Below are positions 44,961 to 53,755 of a stretch of DNA of 64,000 nt, piece after piece. The position numbers were made by a program, and so were the translations under genes. The DNA is from Sedimentisphaerales bacterium. GTDB lineage: Bacteria > Planctomycetota > Phycisphaerae > Sedimentisphaerales > Anaerobacaceae. Numbering within the stretch: the first letter of the stretch is position 1; every line of letters starts with the position of its first letter. The stretch lies in NCBI GenBank assembly GCA_016931715.1, contig JAFGEF010000126.1, forward strand, positions 1-64,000, in the 5' to 3' direction. Under the pieces are notes generated by a model. The model saw nothing but the letters and a program-made list of their open reading frames with translations, had not been told where the DNA came from and did not search any database.

Positions 44961-46205
44961 ATGAGATTGTTGAAGAAATTAAATATCATTGTCGTTGTTC
45001 TTTTACTTTGTGCTTCCTGTACATCACTTCAATCTCAGGAGACATCCGCAAAAGAAGGCTGGATAGCCACATGGGCAAGTTCGCAGCAGTTGACTGAACG
45101 CAACAACAATCCGCCCGCGACATTGACCAATAGTACATTGAGACAGGTAGTATATGTCACTCTCGGCGGAAGTAAAATGCGAATTCAGTTTTCCAATAAG
45201 TATGGAAACAGCCCAGTGGAAATAAAGGCCGCAAACGCTGCGAAATCAAAAGGCGCAGGCACAAGCGCAATTGATACTTCAACAGACAAAGCTTTATCAT
45301 TTAACGGCTCACCATCTGTAACAATTCCCGCCGGAGAAGAAGTTTATTCCGATGCGGTAGAATTTAAAGTCGAGGCGTTAAGCAATTTGTCCGTTTCTGT
45401 TTATTTCGGCGCAACATCACCTAATGTCACCGGCCATCCTGGTTCGAGGACTACATCATATATTCAGGAAGGTAATTTAGTAAGTGCTGCTGAAATGGAA
45501 TCGGCGGCAAAAACGGAACACTGGTATAATCTGAGCATGATAGATTTATGGCTCGATGATTCTTACGCGTGTGTAGTGACGCTTGGCGATTCGATTACTG
45601 ACGGCAGAGGCTGCACAACCAATAAGGACAATCGCTGGCCGGACTTCCTGGCTCGGCGCCTTAAGGCGAATCCGGAAACTGCAAAAATTGGTGTATTGAA
45701 TCATGGCGTTGGCGGCAATACAGTGACAACCGGTGGTCTTGGGGTTCCGGTATCTCAGCGTTTTGAGCATGATGTACTCGATCCCTGCGGCGTAAAATGG
45801 GTGATAGTTCTCGAAGGTGTCAATGACATTGGAGGCGGAGGCGGCTTTAGCTTCAATCGTGGCGGTAGTAATGTTCCTGATAAAGCCGACCAGGTAATCG
45901 CAGTATATGAGCAAATCATTGAAAAAGCCCATGCCAAAGGTGTAAAGGTTTACGGTTCACCTATCCTGCCGTTCATGGGTTCTCAATATCGTAATGAGGA
46001 AGCACGCCAGAAAATCAATAATTGGATTCGTACAAGCGGAAAATTCGATGCGGTTATTGATTTGGATGCGGCGGTACGTGACCCTGAAGACCCGACACGC
46101 TTGAAAGCGGAATATGACAGCGGCGACCATTTGCATCTTAATCCGACCGGCTTCGAAAAAATGGCAGAATCTATTGACCTGAGTCTGTTTAAGATGACGG
46201 ACTAA
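44961..46205 (+). CDS. Secreted SGNH/GDSL-family esterase
   Basis: The protein has a signal peptide that ends in a possible lipoprotein site (LLLCASC). An N-terminal beta region follows (TWASSQQLTERNNNPP to SVYFGATSPN), then the hydrolase domain. Block I is CVVTLGDSITDGRG (catalytic Ser), block II includes the conserved Gly in NHGVGGN, block III is EGVNDIG, and block V is SGDHLHLNPTGFEKMA (Asp and His). Members remove acyl groups from polysaccharides or esters. I start at 44961 because GGAG lies six bases upstream; the ATG at 44940 has no ribosome site. The CE15 gene follows 86 bp later, which suggests plant or algal polysaccharide breakdown. Confidence 0.85.
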   Translation: MRLLKKLNIIVVVLLLCASCTSLQSQETSAKEGWIATWASSQQLTERNNNPPATLTNSTLRQVVYVTLGGSKMRIQFSNKYGNSPVEIKAANAAKSKGAGTSAIDTSTDKALSFNGSPSVTIPAGEEVYSDAVEFKVEALSNLSVSVYFGATSPNVTGHPGSRTTSYIQEGNLVSAAEMESAAKTEHWYNLSMIDLWLDDSYACVVTLGDSITDGRGCTTNKDNRWPDFLARRLKANPETAKIGVLNHGVGGNTVTTGGLGVPVSQRFEHDVLDPCGVKWVIVLEGVNDIGGGGGFSFNRGGSNVPDKADQVIAVYEQIIEKAHAKGVKVYGSPILPFMGSQYRNEEARQKINNWIRTSGKFDAVIDLDAAVRDPEDPTRLKAEYDSGDHLHLNPTGFEKMAESIDLSLFKMTD

Positions 46206-46291
46206 TATTTCATAGTTCAAAGAATTTATGATAAAAAGGTAAACGTGTATCTTTAAGGATGTTATGTTATTAATTTATTAGGAGAGTAATT

Positions 46292-47650
46292 ATGTATCGC
46301 AGATTTCTTTTTGTGACTTTATTTCTTGTACTATTTGGTTTATCATGTTCCGTTGCTCCTAACACCAACAATTCATTGACGGACCAGGCAAAGGAAGATA
46401 TAGCCGCAACAGTTGAGGCTATGCCGGCACCGGCAGATTTACCTTCGATAGCCAAGCTGCCGGATCCATTTACTTTTCTGGATGGTACTCGTATGACGAG
46501 CAAAGCTGAATGGCCGAAACGTAAATATGAAATCAGCCAGCTTGTTCAGAAGTATGTTTATGGCCCATTGCCGGGCAAGCCAGCTTCTGTCACTGGAAAA
46601 TTTACACCTGCTCCTGCAGCCGCTGATACACCTGCAACCCCTGCAGTTCCAGCAGCACCTCAAGGTGCAAGACGAGGTGGCTTTGGCGGCGGAATGATGG
46701 GTGGAATGATGGGCGGCGGCGGCCCTCGAAATACCTTAACTGTAACTTGTACAGAAGGCGGCAAAACAATCTCTTTTGATGTCACGATTACTTATCCGCC
46801 TGAAGGTAAAGGTACCGCACCATATCCGGCCATTATCGGTGTAGGCGGCAGTACTCTTCCGAAAAATGTACTGGATGATCTCGGTATCGCGGTTATTAAT
46901 TTTCCAAATAATGAACTTGGCGCACAGGGTAATGCCGGAGACAGGGGAAAAGGGAAATTTTATGAATTATACGGCAGCGACCACCAGGGAAGTTCAATGA
47001 TAGCATGGGCATGGGGCGTCAGCCGAATGATTGATGCTCTTGAGATGGTTCCCGAAGCAAATATTAATCCGGCAAAACTCGGAGTCACAGGCTGTTCACG
47101 TAATGGCAAAGGCGCTCTGGTCTGCGGCGTATTCGACGAAAGAATCGCACTGACTATACCAACCGAATCAGGTTCCGGCGGCGCAAGCAGTTGGCGTGTT
47201 GCAGATCAGATGTTGGAAGCCGGAGTGAACGTCCAAACCGCCAGGCAAATTGTAAATGAAAACACATGGCTGGCACCGATTTTCAAAGAATTCGGCCTTC
47301 AGATTACCAAACTGCCTGTCGATCAGCACATGGTCGCTGCAATTTGTGCGCCACGACCAATATTAATAGTTGAGAATACTTCTATGGAGTGGCTTGGTGA
47401 TAAGCCGTGTTATGTGACCGGTGTAGCGGCCCACAAAGTATGGGAAGCCCTCGGTGTTCCTGAAAATATGGGCTTTGTTCAAACCGGCGGCCATGGCCAT
47501 TGCCAATTTGTAGATGTAGATGAGCTGAAAGCCTTCTGTACTAAATTCCTTCTCGATGGCGAAGCTGATACCAATATATTAAAAACAGACGGCAACTTCA
47601 AAGATGAGCCTTCGAAATGGATCGATTGGGAAGTGCCTTCTTTAAAGTAA
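46292..47650 (+). CDS. CE15-type glucuronoyl esterase
   Basis: This 452-residue secreted esterase (signal peptide 1-20, possible lipobox LSC) belongs to carbohydrate esterase family 15, which cuts ester bonds between lignin alcohols and glucuronic acid of xylan. The nucleophile motif GCSRNGKGA is diagnostic. TIPTESGSGGASSWR carries the conserved acidic/Gly region and GGHGHCQF the catalytic His. Residues about 105-150 are an Ala/Pro- and Gly/Met-rich low-complexity insert (PAAADTPATPAVPAAPQG, then GGGMMGGMMGGGG) not usual in the family. RBS GGAGAG precedes the ATG. A terminator closes the unit. Confidence 0.88.
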   Translation: MYRRFLFVTLFLVLFGLSCSVAPNTNNSLTDQAKEDIAATVEAMPAPADLPSIAKLPDPFTFLDGTRMTSKAEWPKRKYEISQLVQKYVYGPLPGKPASVTGKFTPAPAAADTPATPAVPAAPQGARRGGFGGGMMGGMMGGGGPRNTLTVTCTEGGKTISFDVTITYPPEGKGTAPYPAIIGVGGSTLPKNVLDDLGIAVINFPNNELGAQGNAGDRGKGKFYELYGSDHQGSSMIAWAWGVSRMIDALEMVPEANINPAKLGVTGCSRNGKGALVCGVFDERIALTIPTESGSGGASSWRVADQMLEAGVNVQTARQIVNENTWLAPIFKEFGLQITKLPVDQHMVAAICAPRPILIVENTSMEWLGDKPCYVTGVAAHKVWEALGVPENMGFVQTGGHGHCQFVDVDELKAFCTKFLLDGEADTNILKTDGNFKDEPSKWIDWEVPSLK

Positions 47651-47697
47651 ATTAGAAGAAGACTCATAGAAATTTGGATTTTTCTAAATAGATTAGA

Positions 47698-47739
47698 ATC
47701 CCGAGAACGCAGAGGAGTACGTTTTCGGGATTTTTTTTT
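47698..47739 (+). terminator. Strong Rho-independent terminator after the CE15 gene
   Basis: ATCCCGAGAACG pairs with CGTTTTCGGGAT (12 bp with one G-T), with a ten-base loop, and runs into nine T residues. Confidence 0.9.
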
Positions 47740-47900
47740 AATTTTTCTGCTTTTTTCAATAATTTATGTAACTTTTTTCGGTTTTCAACGTCTATACCTG
47801 AAAGGACTTGGATAGAAGTGTATAAATCGCGGAAAATCCGTGTTTTTACACGAAAAACCAAGAATACTTTGATAAGGCGTAGGAAATAAAGGAGAAAAAA

Positions 47901-48812
47901 ATGGATACAGGCAAAAATCAACAACACCAAAAAAGTATGTTAAAATTAACTTTTTTTGCTGTTCTAATCATCTTAACTGTGTTTTGTATCATCCAAAATG
48001 CAAAAGCGAGCGAGACTTCAGGAGAAGTTATGAACAAACTTGCCAATGAAGTAACAGATGGAAACTCAGTTGAAGAATCTTTTAATGTTTCATTGTCTCC
48101 GGAAGATAGGAAATATATCGCAGGATGGAAAGCTGCTTTTCCTCAATATGTTGAACTTACAGATTTTGTCACACAAGAGATGCGGTTTGGAGTTTCATAC
48201 CGTTTAGTAAAAGGGATGTTTTCCAGTGACAAACTGCCGCTGCTTTACCAGTTGCTTGATGATGAATCTTATGTACCTTACTGGGGTAATATAGCCAAAG
48301 TAATTGGTTTTATCAGCGAAGATCCCAATACTGTCCCTATACTTTTAAAATATATCCAGAGAAATGATGGAGATAAAGTTAACTGGTTAAACGGTAAAAT
48401 CTGGATTCTTTGTGAAATCGGAAAAATAGGTGGAAAAGAGGCAGATTCAATTTTAAGAAAAGCAATTACAAAAGAAGGAGCAAGAGAGCTTGTAAAAGAT
48501 TGGGTGGATGAAGAATTGTGGCAGGACAAAGTGTATGATAGCAACGGCGTGATTTTGATAGTACGAAATGCGGCAGTGAAGGGCCTTATAAATACATGCA
48601 AACCTGAGAACTGGAAGATTGTTGAAGATATAATTGAAAATGTAAATAATGAAAATAAAGATATTGCAATTCTTGCCGCTGAAGCTTTGTCAGTCAGAGA
48701 TTTTATTGTCGAGAATGATAATGATATTGAAGCTTTCTATCGCGTTGAGGTTGATAGATTACCTGGAGTTATTACTAAATATTATAAGAAATATAGGGAA
48801 AAAATTAAGTAG
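47901..48812 (+). CDS. Secreted protein of tandem family, copy 1
   Basis: The 303-residue protein has a signal peptide (about 1-36, ending NAKA). The core (about 105-210) is shared with the next three genes: LLYQLLDDESYVPYWGNIAK, VIGFISEDPNTVPILLKYIQ, then IGKIGGKEADSILRKAITKE and W-rich DWVDEELWQDK. The helical periodicity resembles HEAT-type alpha-solenoids, with each helix pair separated by DPN or GG turns. I do not recognise the family. It would be exported to the periplasm or surface. AAAGGAG precedes the ATG. Genes 1 to 4 plus 51657 run in one direction with spacers of only 8-41 bp, so they are probably one operon. Confidence 0.75.
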   Translation: MDTGKNQQHQKSMLKLTFFAVLIILTVFCIIQNAKASETSGEVMNKLANEVTDGNSVEESFNVSLSPEDRKYIAGWKAAFPQYVELTDFVTQEMRFGVSYRLVKGMFSSDKLPLLYQLLDDESYVPYWGNIAKVIGFISEDPNTVPILLKYIQRNDGDKVNWLNGKIWILCEIGKIGGKEADSILRKAITKEGARELVKDWVDEELWQDKVYDSNGVILIVRNAAVKGLINTCKPENWKIVEDIIENVNNENKDIAILAAEALSVRDFIVENDNDIEAFYRVEVDRLPGVITKYYKKYREKIK

Positions 48813-48848
48813 TTTAGAAATAACAGGCTATCGTAAAAGGAGATTCTA

Positions 48849-49796
48849 ATGGTCATTAAAAGACAAAAAACACTAAAATCAATTCATTTCATAATATTTA
48901 TTTTCTTAGCGGCTATTTGCATACCTAATTTATCAATTTCCGCAGGAAACGAAACAGGTACATCTTCGGGTGTAATTATTGACAAACTCGCTGATGATAT
49001 ATCAGGTGAAATTTCGATACAGGATTCAAATGGAACTGTATCGTTAGAGCAGGCTCGAACATGGATAGCTCAACATCCGGAAATTCGTAGAATTATTACT
49101 TTTGAAAGATTCCGTTTTGGTGGATTGAATTATAATTCTATCAATACATTATTACCCAAAGATAAATTGCCGGTACTATATAGATTACTCGACGATGAGC
49201 AATATGCTCCTTACTGGCCTAATATTTCAACAGTAATTGGTTATGTCAGTGATGATCCCAATACTGTTTCTGTACTTTTGAATTATTTTAAAAGAGATGA
49301 TGGAGAAAAACTCAGTTGGATGACGGGCAAGATTTGGACCCTTGCGTATATCGGTAAAATTGGAGGAGACGCGGCGGATTCTATATTAAGAAAAGCAATA
49401 ACAAAAGAAGGTGCAAGAGAACTCGCAAAAGATTGGCTCGATGAACAATTATGGCAGGAAAAAAGACCTTACAATAATACAGACAAAGTAATTTTGGAAA
49501 TACGAAATGCAGCATCGAAGGGACTTATATATACATGCAAACCTGAAAACTGGAAGATTGTCGAAGATTTATATAATCAGCATAAGGAAACCTCAATAAA
49601 GAACGGCAGAAAGACGGATATTGTGAGTCATTTAATGGATGCCATGGGAATAAGAGATTTCCTTGTTGATAATAATAATGATATTAAAGCGTTTTATCGC
49701 CTTAGTCCTGAAAGGCAAATTAGTGTTATAAGCAGTTACTATAAAAAATATCGTTTTATGGATTATACCGGCCGTGTTATTCAACAGGAAAATTGA
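48849..49796 (+). CDS. Secreted protein of tandem family, copy 2
   Basis: This 315-residue paralogue has a signal peptide (about 1-30). Core motifs are LYRLLDDEQYAPYWPNISTV, IGYVSDDPNTVSVLLNYF, IGKIGGDAADSILRKAITKE and ARELAKDWLDEQLWQEK. Its N-terminal mature region (EISIQDSNGTVSLEQARTWI) is almost identical to copy 3, including a run of over 50 identical bases. It ends with a DNNNDIKAFYRL segment shared by all copies. AAGGAG precedes the ATG. Function unknown. Confidence 0.75.
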   Translation: MVIKRQKTLKSIHFIIFIFLAAICIPNLSISAGNETGTSSGVIIDKLADDISGEISIQDSNGTVSLEQARTWIAQHPEIRRIITFERFRFGGLNYNSINTLLPKDKLPVLYRLLDDEQYAPYWPNISTVIGYVSDDPNTVSVLLNYFKRDDGEKLSWMTGKIWTLAYIGKIGGDAADSILRKAITKEGARELAKDWLDEQLWQEKRPYNNTDKVILEIRNAASKGLIYTCKPENWKIVEDLYNQHKETSIKNGRKTDIVSHLMDAMGIRDFLVDNNNDIKAFYRLSPERQISVISSYYKKYRFMDYTGRVIQQEN

Positions 49797-49837
49797 TTTG
49801 TTTTAGAAAATACATGTCTTGATGATCGGAGAATATA

Positions 49838-50770
49838 ATGGATATTAAGATAGAAAAGCTAACTCTTTTTAGTATTCTAATGGTTTTAAGTGTATTATGT
49901 ATTAACCAAAATATACAAGCGAGCGAGACTTCAGGAGAAGTTATAGACAAACTTGCCAATGAAATAACAGGCGAAATTTCGATACAGGATTCAAATGGAA
50001 CTGTATCGTTAGAGCAGGCTCGAACATGGATTTCTGAGCATCCGGAAATTGGTAGAATTATCACTAATGACAGATTCCGGTTTACTGGATTGGATTATGA
50101 TTCTATCAATGCATTGTTTCCCAAAGATAAATTGCCGGTACTATATAGATTACTTGATGATGAACAATACGCGTCTTACTGGGCCAATATTTCAAAAGTA
50201 ATTGGTTATGTCAGTAATGATCCAAATTCGATACCTGTACTTTTGAATTATTTTATGAGAGATGATGGAGAAAAAGTAAATTATATGAGTTGCAAAATTC
50301 GCACTCTCTCGCATATTGGAAAAATCGGAGGTCCCCAGGCAGATTCCATATTGAAAAAAGCAATTACAAAAGAAGGAGCAAAAGAACTCGCAAAGAGTTG
50401 GCTCGATGCTCAAAAATGGCAGGAAAAAATGCAATACAATACTAAAGATAAAGTAATTGAAGATATACAGGATGCTGCTTTGGAGGGACTCATATTCACA
50501 GCGAAACAGGAGAACTGGAAGATTGTCGCGGATTTATATAGTCAAAGTATGCAAGACACAATAAAGAGCAAGGAAATGACTCCTTACATGAGTAGTTTAG
50601 CCGGTGCTATGGGATTAAGAGATTTTGTTATCGATCATAATAATGACGTGAAAGCCTATTACCGTATTCAAACTGATAAGTTGCCAGGTACAATGTCTTC
50701 TTATATTCAGAATTATTTAGCATTCTTTAGAAACGTAAGAGGAGATATTGGCGGCTTTCGTCGCGGGTAA
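49838..50770 (+). CDS. Secreted protein of tandem family, copy 3 (mosaic)
   Basis: This 310-residue paralogue has a first mature segment, ASETSGEVIDKLANEITG, that matches copy 1 at the DNA level (AGCGAGCGAGACTTCAGG shared). The following EISIQDSNGTVSLEQARTWI matches copy 2. The rest of the core (LLDDEQYASYWANISKVIGY, IGKIGGPQADSILKKAITKE) is closest to copy 2. The patchwork suggests gene conversion or unequal crossover within the cluster. Signal peptide about 1-28. Function unknown. Confidence 0.75.
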   Translation: MDIKIEKLTLFSILMVLSVLCINQNIQASETSGEVIDKLANEITGEISIQDSNGTVSLEQARTWISEHPEIGRIITNDRFRFTGLDYDSINALFPKDKLPVLYRLLDDEQYASYWANISKVIGYVSNDPNSIPVLLNYFMRDDGEKVNYMSCKIRTLSHIGKIGGPQADSILKKAITKEGAKELAKSWLDAQKWQEKMQYNTKDKVIEDIQDAALEGLIFTAKQENWKIVADLYSQSMQDTIKSKEMTPYMSSLAGAMGLRDFVIDHNNDVKAYYRIQTDKLPGTMSSYIQNYLAFFRNVRGDIGGFRRG

Positions 50771-50805
50771 TTTATCATAATATATTTAAATAAAAGGAGA
50801 TTGTC

Positions 50806-51648
50806 ATGAATAATGAAAATAGAGGAAAGATCAGGAGATTGTTTGCAGCCGGACTTATCATATTGTGCACATTTGTTTTTGCCATAGTTGCCAAAGCAGC
50901 GACTAATAATACATCAAACAAATCCGCAGCAGTTCCCGGTATTACTGTACCCAGGGAGTTGGAACAATTTATTAAGTATCAAGCGGTAGATTCGGGAATG
51001 AACTTTATTAGATTAAAAGAACAAATAAAAAAGGATCAACTGCCGCTATTATATAAACTGCTTGCCGATGCAACCTATGCGCCATACTGGCATAATATCG
51101 CAAGAATGATTGGTTATATCAGCGACGATCCTAATTCCATCCCTGTTCTTCTGACCTATTTCCAGCGAAATGACCGCTCGATGGTCGAATCGATATCAGG
51201 AAAGATTTACAGCATCGCGCTGATAGGAAAAATCGGCGGTGAGAAAGCCGATTCTATTTTGAAAAAAGCAATTACAAAAGAGGGAGTTGAAGAGCTTGCG
51301 AAATTGTGGATTAATGAGGGAAAGTGGAAAAACAGCGATAAAATTACTAAAGACAGGGTGATTACAAGTACACAAGGTGCGGCTTTCACCGGCCTTGTTT
51401 TTTCAGGAAAAAAGGAAAACTGGGATCTTGTCGAAAAATTATATAATGAGCAAAAAGAAATCTCCTTAAAAAGCGGAAAACAGACAGACATAATGTCGGC
51501 TTTGGTCGATGCCATGGTAACAAAAGCTCTTATAACTGACGATAATAATGATGTCGAATCTTATTTTCGCATCGATAGCCAGGTTAAATTTCAGGCTTTG
51601 AAGCCATATTTAGATAAATATTCTTTAAGGAATGTTTCAAATAGATGA
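50806..51648 (+). CDS. Secreted protein of tandem family, copy 4 (short, divergent)
   Basis: At 280 residues this is the shortest copy. After the signal peptide (about 1-32, AIVAKAA) it lacks the EISIQDSNGTVSLEQ segment. The core is LLYKLLADATYAPYWHNIAR, MIGYISDDPNSIPVLLTYF, IGKIGGEKADSILKKAITKE and ELAKLWINEGKW. The end keeps DDNNDVESYFRI. AAGGAG precedes the ATG. Unknown function; it is the likely founder or the most diverged member. Confidence 0.75.
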   Translation: MNNENRGKIRRLFAAGLIILCTFVFAIVAKAATNNTSNKSAAVPGITVPRELEQFIKYQAVDSGMNFIRLKEQIKKDQLPLLYKLLADATYAPYWHNIARMIGYISDDPNSIPVLLTYFQRNDRSMVESISGKIYSIALIGKIGGEKADSILKKAITKEGVEELAKLWINEGKWKNSDKITKDRVITSTQGAAFTGLVFSGKKENWDLVEKLYNEQKEISLKSGKQTDIMSALVDAMVTKALITDDNNDVESYFRIDSQVKFQALKPYLDKYSLRNVSNR

Positions 51649-51656
51649 GGTGATTT

Positions 51657-52631
51657 ATGAGCAGCAGGAACAATTCAATATCAGTTATTCGTTTTACAAC
51701 TATTGTAATTTTCTTAGCATTGATTTTGTGCGCGAAGATTCAGACAGCAGCAGCACGCGGCGTCAGGGGCGGCGGAATGCCTGTCCCTGAACGAATTGTA
51801 CAAGATTTCAATTCGCTAAAGGCTGAATCTCTCGAACAGACCATCAAGAATCTATATCTGGTAGATTTTTATTACTGGCCTCGTTCAAGGGGTGGCGGAG
51901 GCGGCGGAGGTATTACCCTGCCGCTGCCGCAGACAATCGGGCAGGATGATATAGATAGTATATTCAGGAACCTGAGATTTATCAAAGTTTATGATGAGCT
52001 GTCACAAATAGAAAACAGCCGGGCAGGCAAGCTGATTGCTGACCAGATAAATGAGACTCTTACTTTATATAATCGCATGTTTTCAGAAACGTGGGACAGG
52101 GTATTTAAAATACATGAAAATGAACCTAAAGAGAAGCGGCAGACAATCGGTCCGAGTCTCCAGATTAGCGATGACCCAAATGGAACACCAACATTAGCCG
52201 GAGTTCGTTTCCAATTGCTGTCGCTTGTCGTCCTGGCCGGTAATCTTAAACTTGAAAATACCAAACCTGCAATAGCAAGCATTGTATCGGAAGCTATTGC
52301 ACAGAGAAAAAAGTTCTATGACCCGAATACCGGATTTGAGGGCGACCGCTTCAGTATGTTAACCAAAGCAGGTTTATATAACAGGCAGGTGCTCGCGACA
52401 GGGATACTTCTGACATCCGGCACGCAAACAAAGGCAGACATTAAGTCAATTAGCAATGGGCAAGAGCGTTGGGAAAGCAGACAGCTTGCCCGTTATCAGC
52501 CTTCAGCAAGCTCACCTTACGATATGTTGCGGATAGACCCTTCCGGTGGTGTTATAGATGCAAGGATTTACAAACCTCTTGACGATGATGAGTTCGACAA
52601 AATTTGCCGGGACACCGATTACGAAAGATGA
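51657..52631 (+). CDS. Secreted protein with poly-glycine tract, unknown function
   Basis: This 324-residue protein has a signal peptide (about 1-33). Near residue 80 there is a Gly-rich stretch (SRGGGGGGGITLP) that interrupts an otherwise helical protein. Later segments (FYDPNTGFEGDRFSMLTKAG) suggest a compact helical domain. It is unrelated in sequence to the four upstream paralogues, but starts eight bases after copy 4 with GAGGTG as ribosome site, so it is very likely co-expressed. I do not recognise a family. Confidence 0.65.
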   Translation: MSSRNNSISVIRFTTIVIFLALILCAKIQTAAARGVRGGGMPVPERIVQDFNSLKAESLEQTIKNLYLVDFYYWPRSRGGGGGGGITLPLPQTIGQDDIDSIFRNLRFIKVYDELSQIENSRAGKLIADQINETLTLYNRMFSETWDRVFKIHENEPKEKRQTIGPSLQISDDPNGTPTLAGVRFQLLSLVVLAGNLKLENTKPAIASIVSEAIAQRKKFYDPNTGFEGDRFSMLTKAGLYNRQVLATGILLTSGTQTKADIKSISNGQERWESRQLARYQPSASSPYDMLRIDPSGGVIDARIYKPLDDDEFDKICRDTDYER

Positions 52632-52818
52632 TTTTGCTGCACCGTTCAAATCGATAAAAGAAATTTTCAAAAGTGCAGGTATTTATTGTAACCGGTTTCT
52701 GTTTGGATGCCTTTATAATATAAATTGAGTAATAACAGTTCAATTACCGGAATAATAGGTAATTATGCTCCAAAAATACTCAAAAAGTTCAATTTTTTAT
52801 AATTGAAAGGGGAAAAAG

Positions 52819-53598
52819 ATGAGACCGGAACAAATCCTGCAATCCACTTTTAAAAATCTTGTTTTTATCGTCACGATGGCACTTTTTACCAGTCAGGCTT
52901 TTTGCGCCGATCCCAATGGCGCTAAAACTCCAGAAAAATCACAAGTAAAAAAATTGCCGGAAAAGAAGACTGAAGCCATAAAAATAACCAGGCCATTTGT
53001 CAGCCCTTCAAGCTTCCGGCCTGATATGTCTTTCAGAGAAGCCATAAACATCCTGCGTAATTCGACTTCGCCGCCGTTGAATATAGTTGTTCTATGGAAA
53101 GACCTTGAAGAAAAGACAGATATTACAAGGGACACCCCAATCGAAATGGACGGCCTGACTGGTGTTCCGCTGAAAACCCATTTAAACGTCCTTCTATCAT
53201 CACTTTCATCCGGTTCAGAAGCAAAATTGGGATATGTTGTCGATGGCGGCGTAATAATAATTGCCACGAAAGATTCTTTGCCTAAAAAAATGGTTGCCCG
53301 TTCTTATGAAATAACTGATATTGTCGCTCCTCCTTCTATGGGTGGTCTAATGGGTCAAATGCCTTATGGAAACATGCTGCAGAATGGAATAAATAATCCC
53401 ATCATCGGACTTAACCAATATCTTAATCCCGGATATCCAAACCAGACTTACCCAAATCAGATGTATCCAAACCAGATGTACCCAAACCAAGTGTACCCAA
53501 ACCAAGTGTACCAAAATCAGGTATATCCAAATCAGGTATTAAGACCTTATAATAATTTAAATACGTCTTCTAATACCGGTAGAGTGCCTCGGTTCTAA
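52819..53598 (+). CDS. Secreted STN-domain-like protein with YPNQ repeat tail
   Basis: The 259-residue protein has a signal peptide (1-29, ending FCA). A domain at about 70-155 (FRPDMSFREAINILRNSTSP, MDGLTGVPLKTHLNVLLSSL, GYVVDGGVIIIATKDS) resembles the short secretin/TonB N-terminal (STN) fold in planctomycete secretin-related proteins. The C-terminal 55 residues contain seven YPNQ-type pentapeptides. The secretin channel part is absent, so it is not itself a pore. GAAAGGGG precedes the ATG. Confidence 0.65.
   Translation: MRPEQILQSTFKNLVFIVTMALFTSQAFCADPNGAKTPEKSQVKKLPEKKTEAIKITRPFVSPSSFRPDMSFREAINILRNSTSPPLNIVVLWKDLEEKTDITRDTPIEMDGLTGVPLKTHLNVLLSSLSSGSEAKLGYVVDGGVIIIATKDSLPKKMVARSYEITDIVAPPSMGGLMGQMPYGNMLQNGINNPIIGLNQYLNPGYPNQTYPNQMYPNQMYPNQVYPNQVYQNQVYPNQVLRPYNNLNTSSNTGRVPRF
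53434..53538 (+). repeat. Seven-unit 15-bp tandem repeat coding YPNQ(T/M/V)
   Basis: The exact 105 bases code seven pentapeptides: YPNQT, YPNQM, YPNQM, YPNQV, YPNQV, YQNQV, YPNQV. Units alternate AACCAG/AATCAG and ATG/GTG endings. All stay in frame, so copy number could vary without breaking the protein. Confidence 0.9.
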
Positions 53599-53755
53599 TA
53601 AATTATTATATATCATTCAATTCCGGTGTATAAAAGGCAGCGGGAAACAAACAGAATTATTGTTGTGCATATTTCAATGTATTGTAACAAAGGATAATCA
53701 TACCGGATCGTACAGAGCATAGAAGAATATAAAATTAAGGGAAAGGCGGAAAACT

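Noticed and set aside
47664-47930. 88-residue minus-strand reading frame
   Set aside because: It covers the strong terminator and the start of the tandem-family gene, and its sequence is low-complexity hydrophobic and lysine-rich.
53434-53538. Tandem repeat considered as a CRISPR
   Set aside because: The units are 15 bp, contiguous, without spacers, and code pentapeptides in frame.
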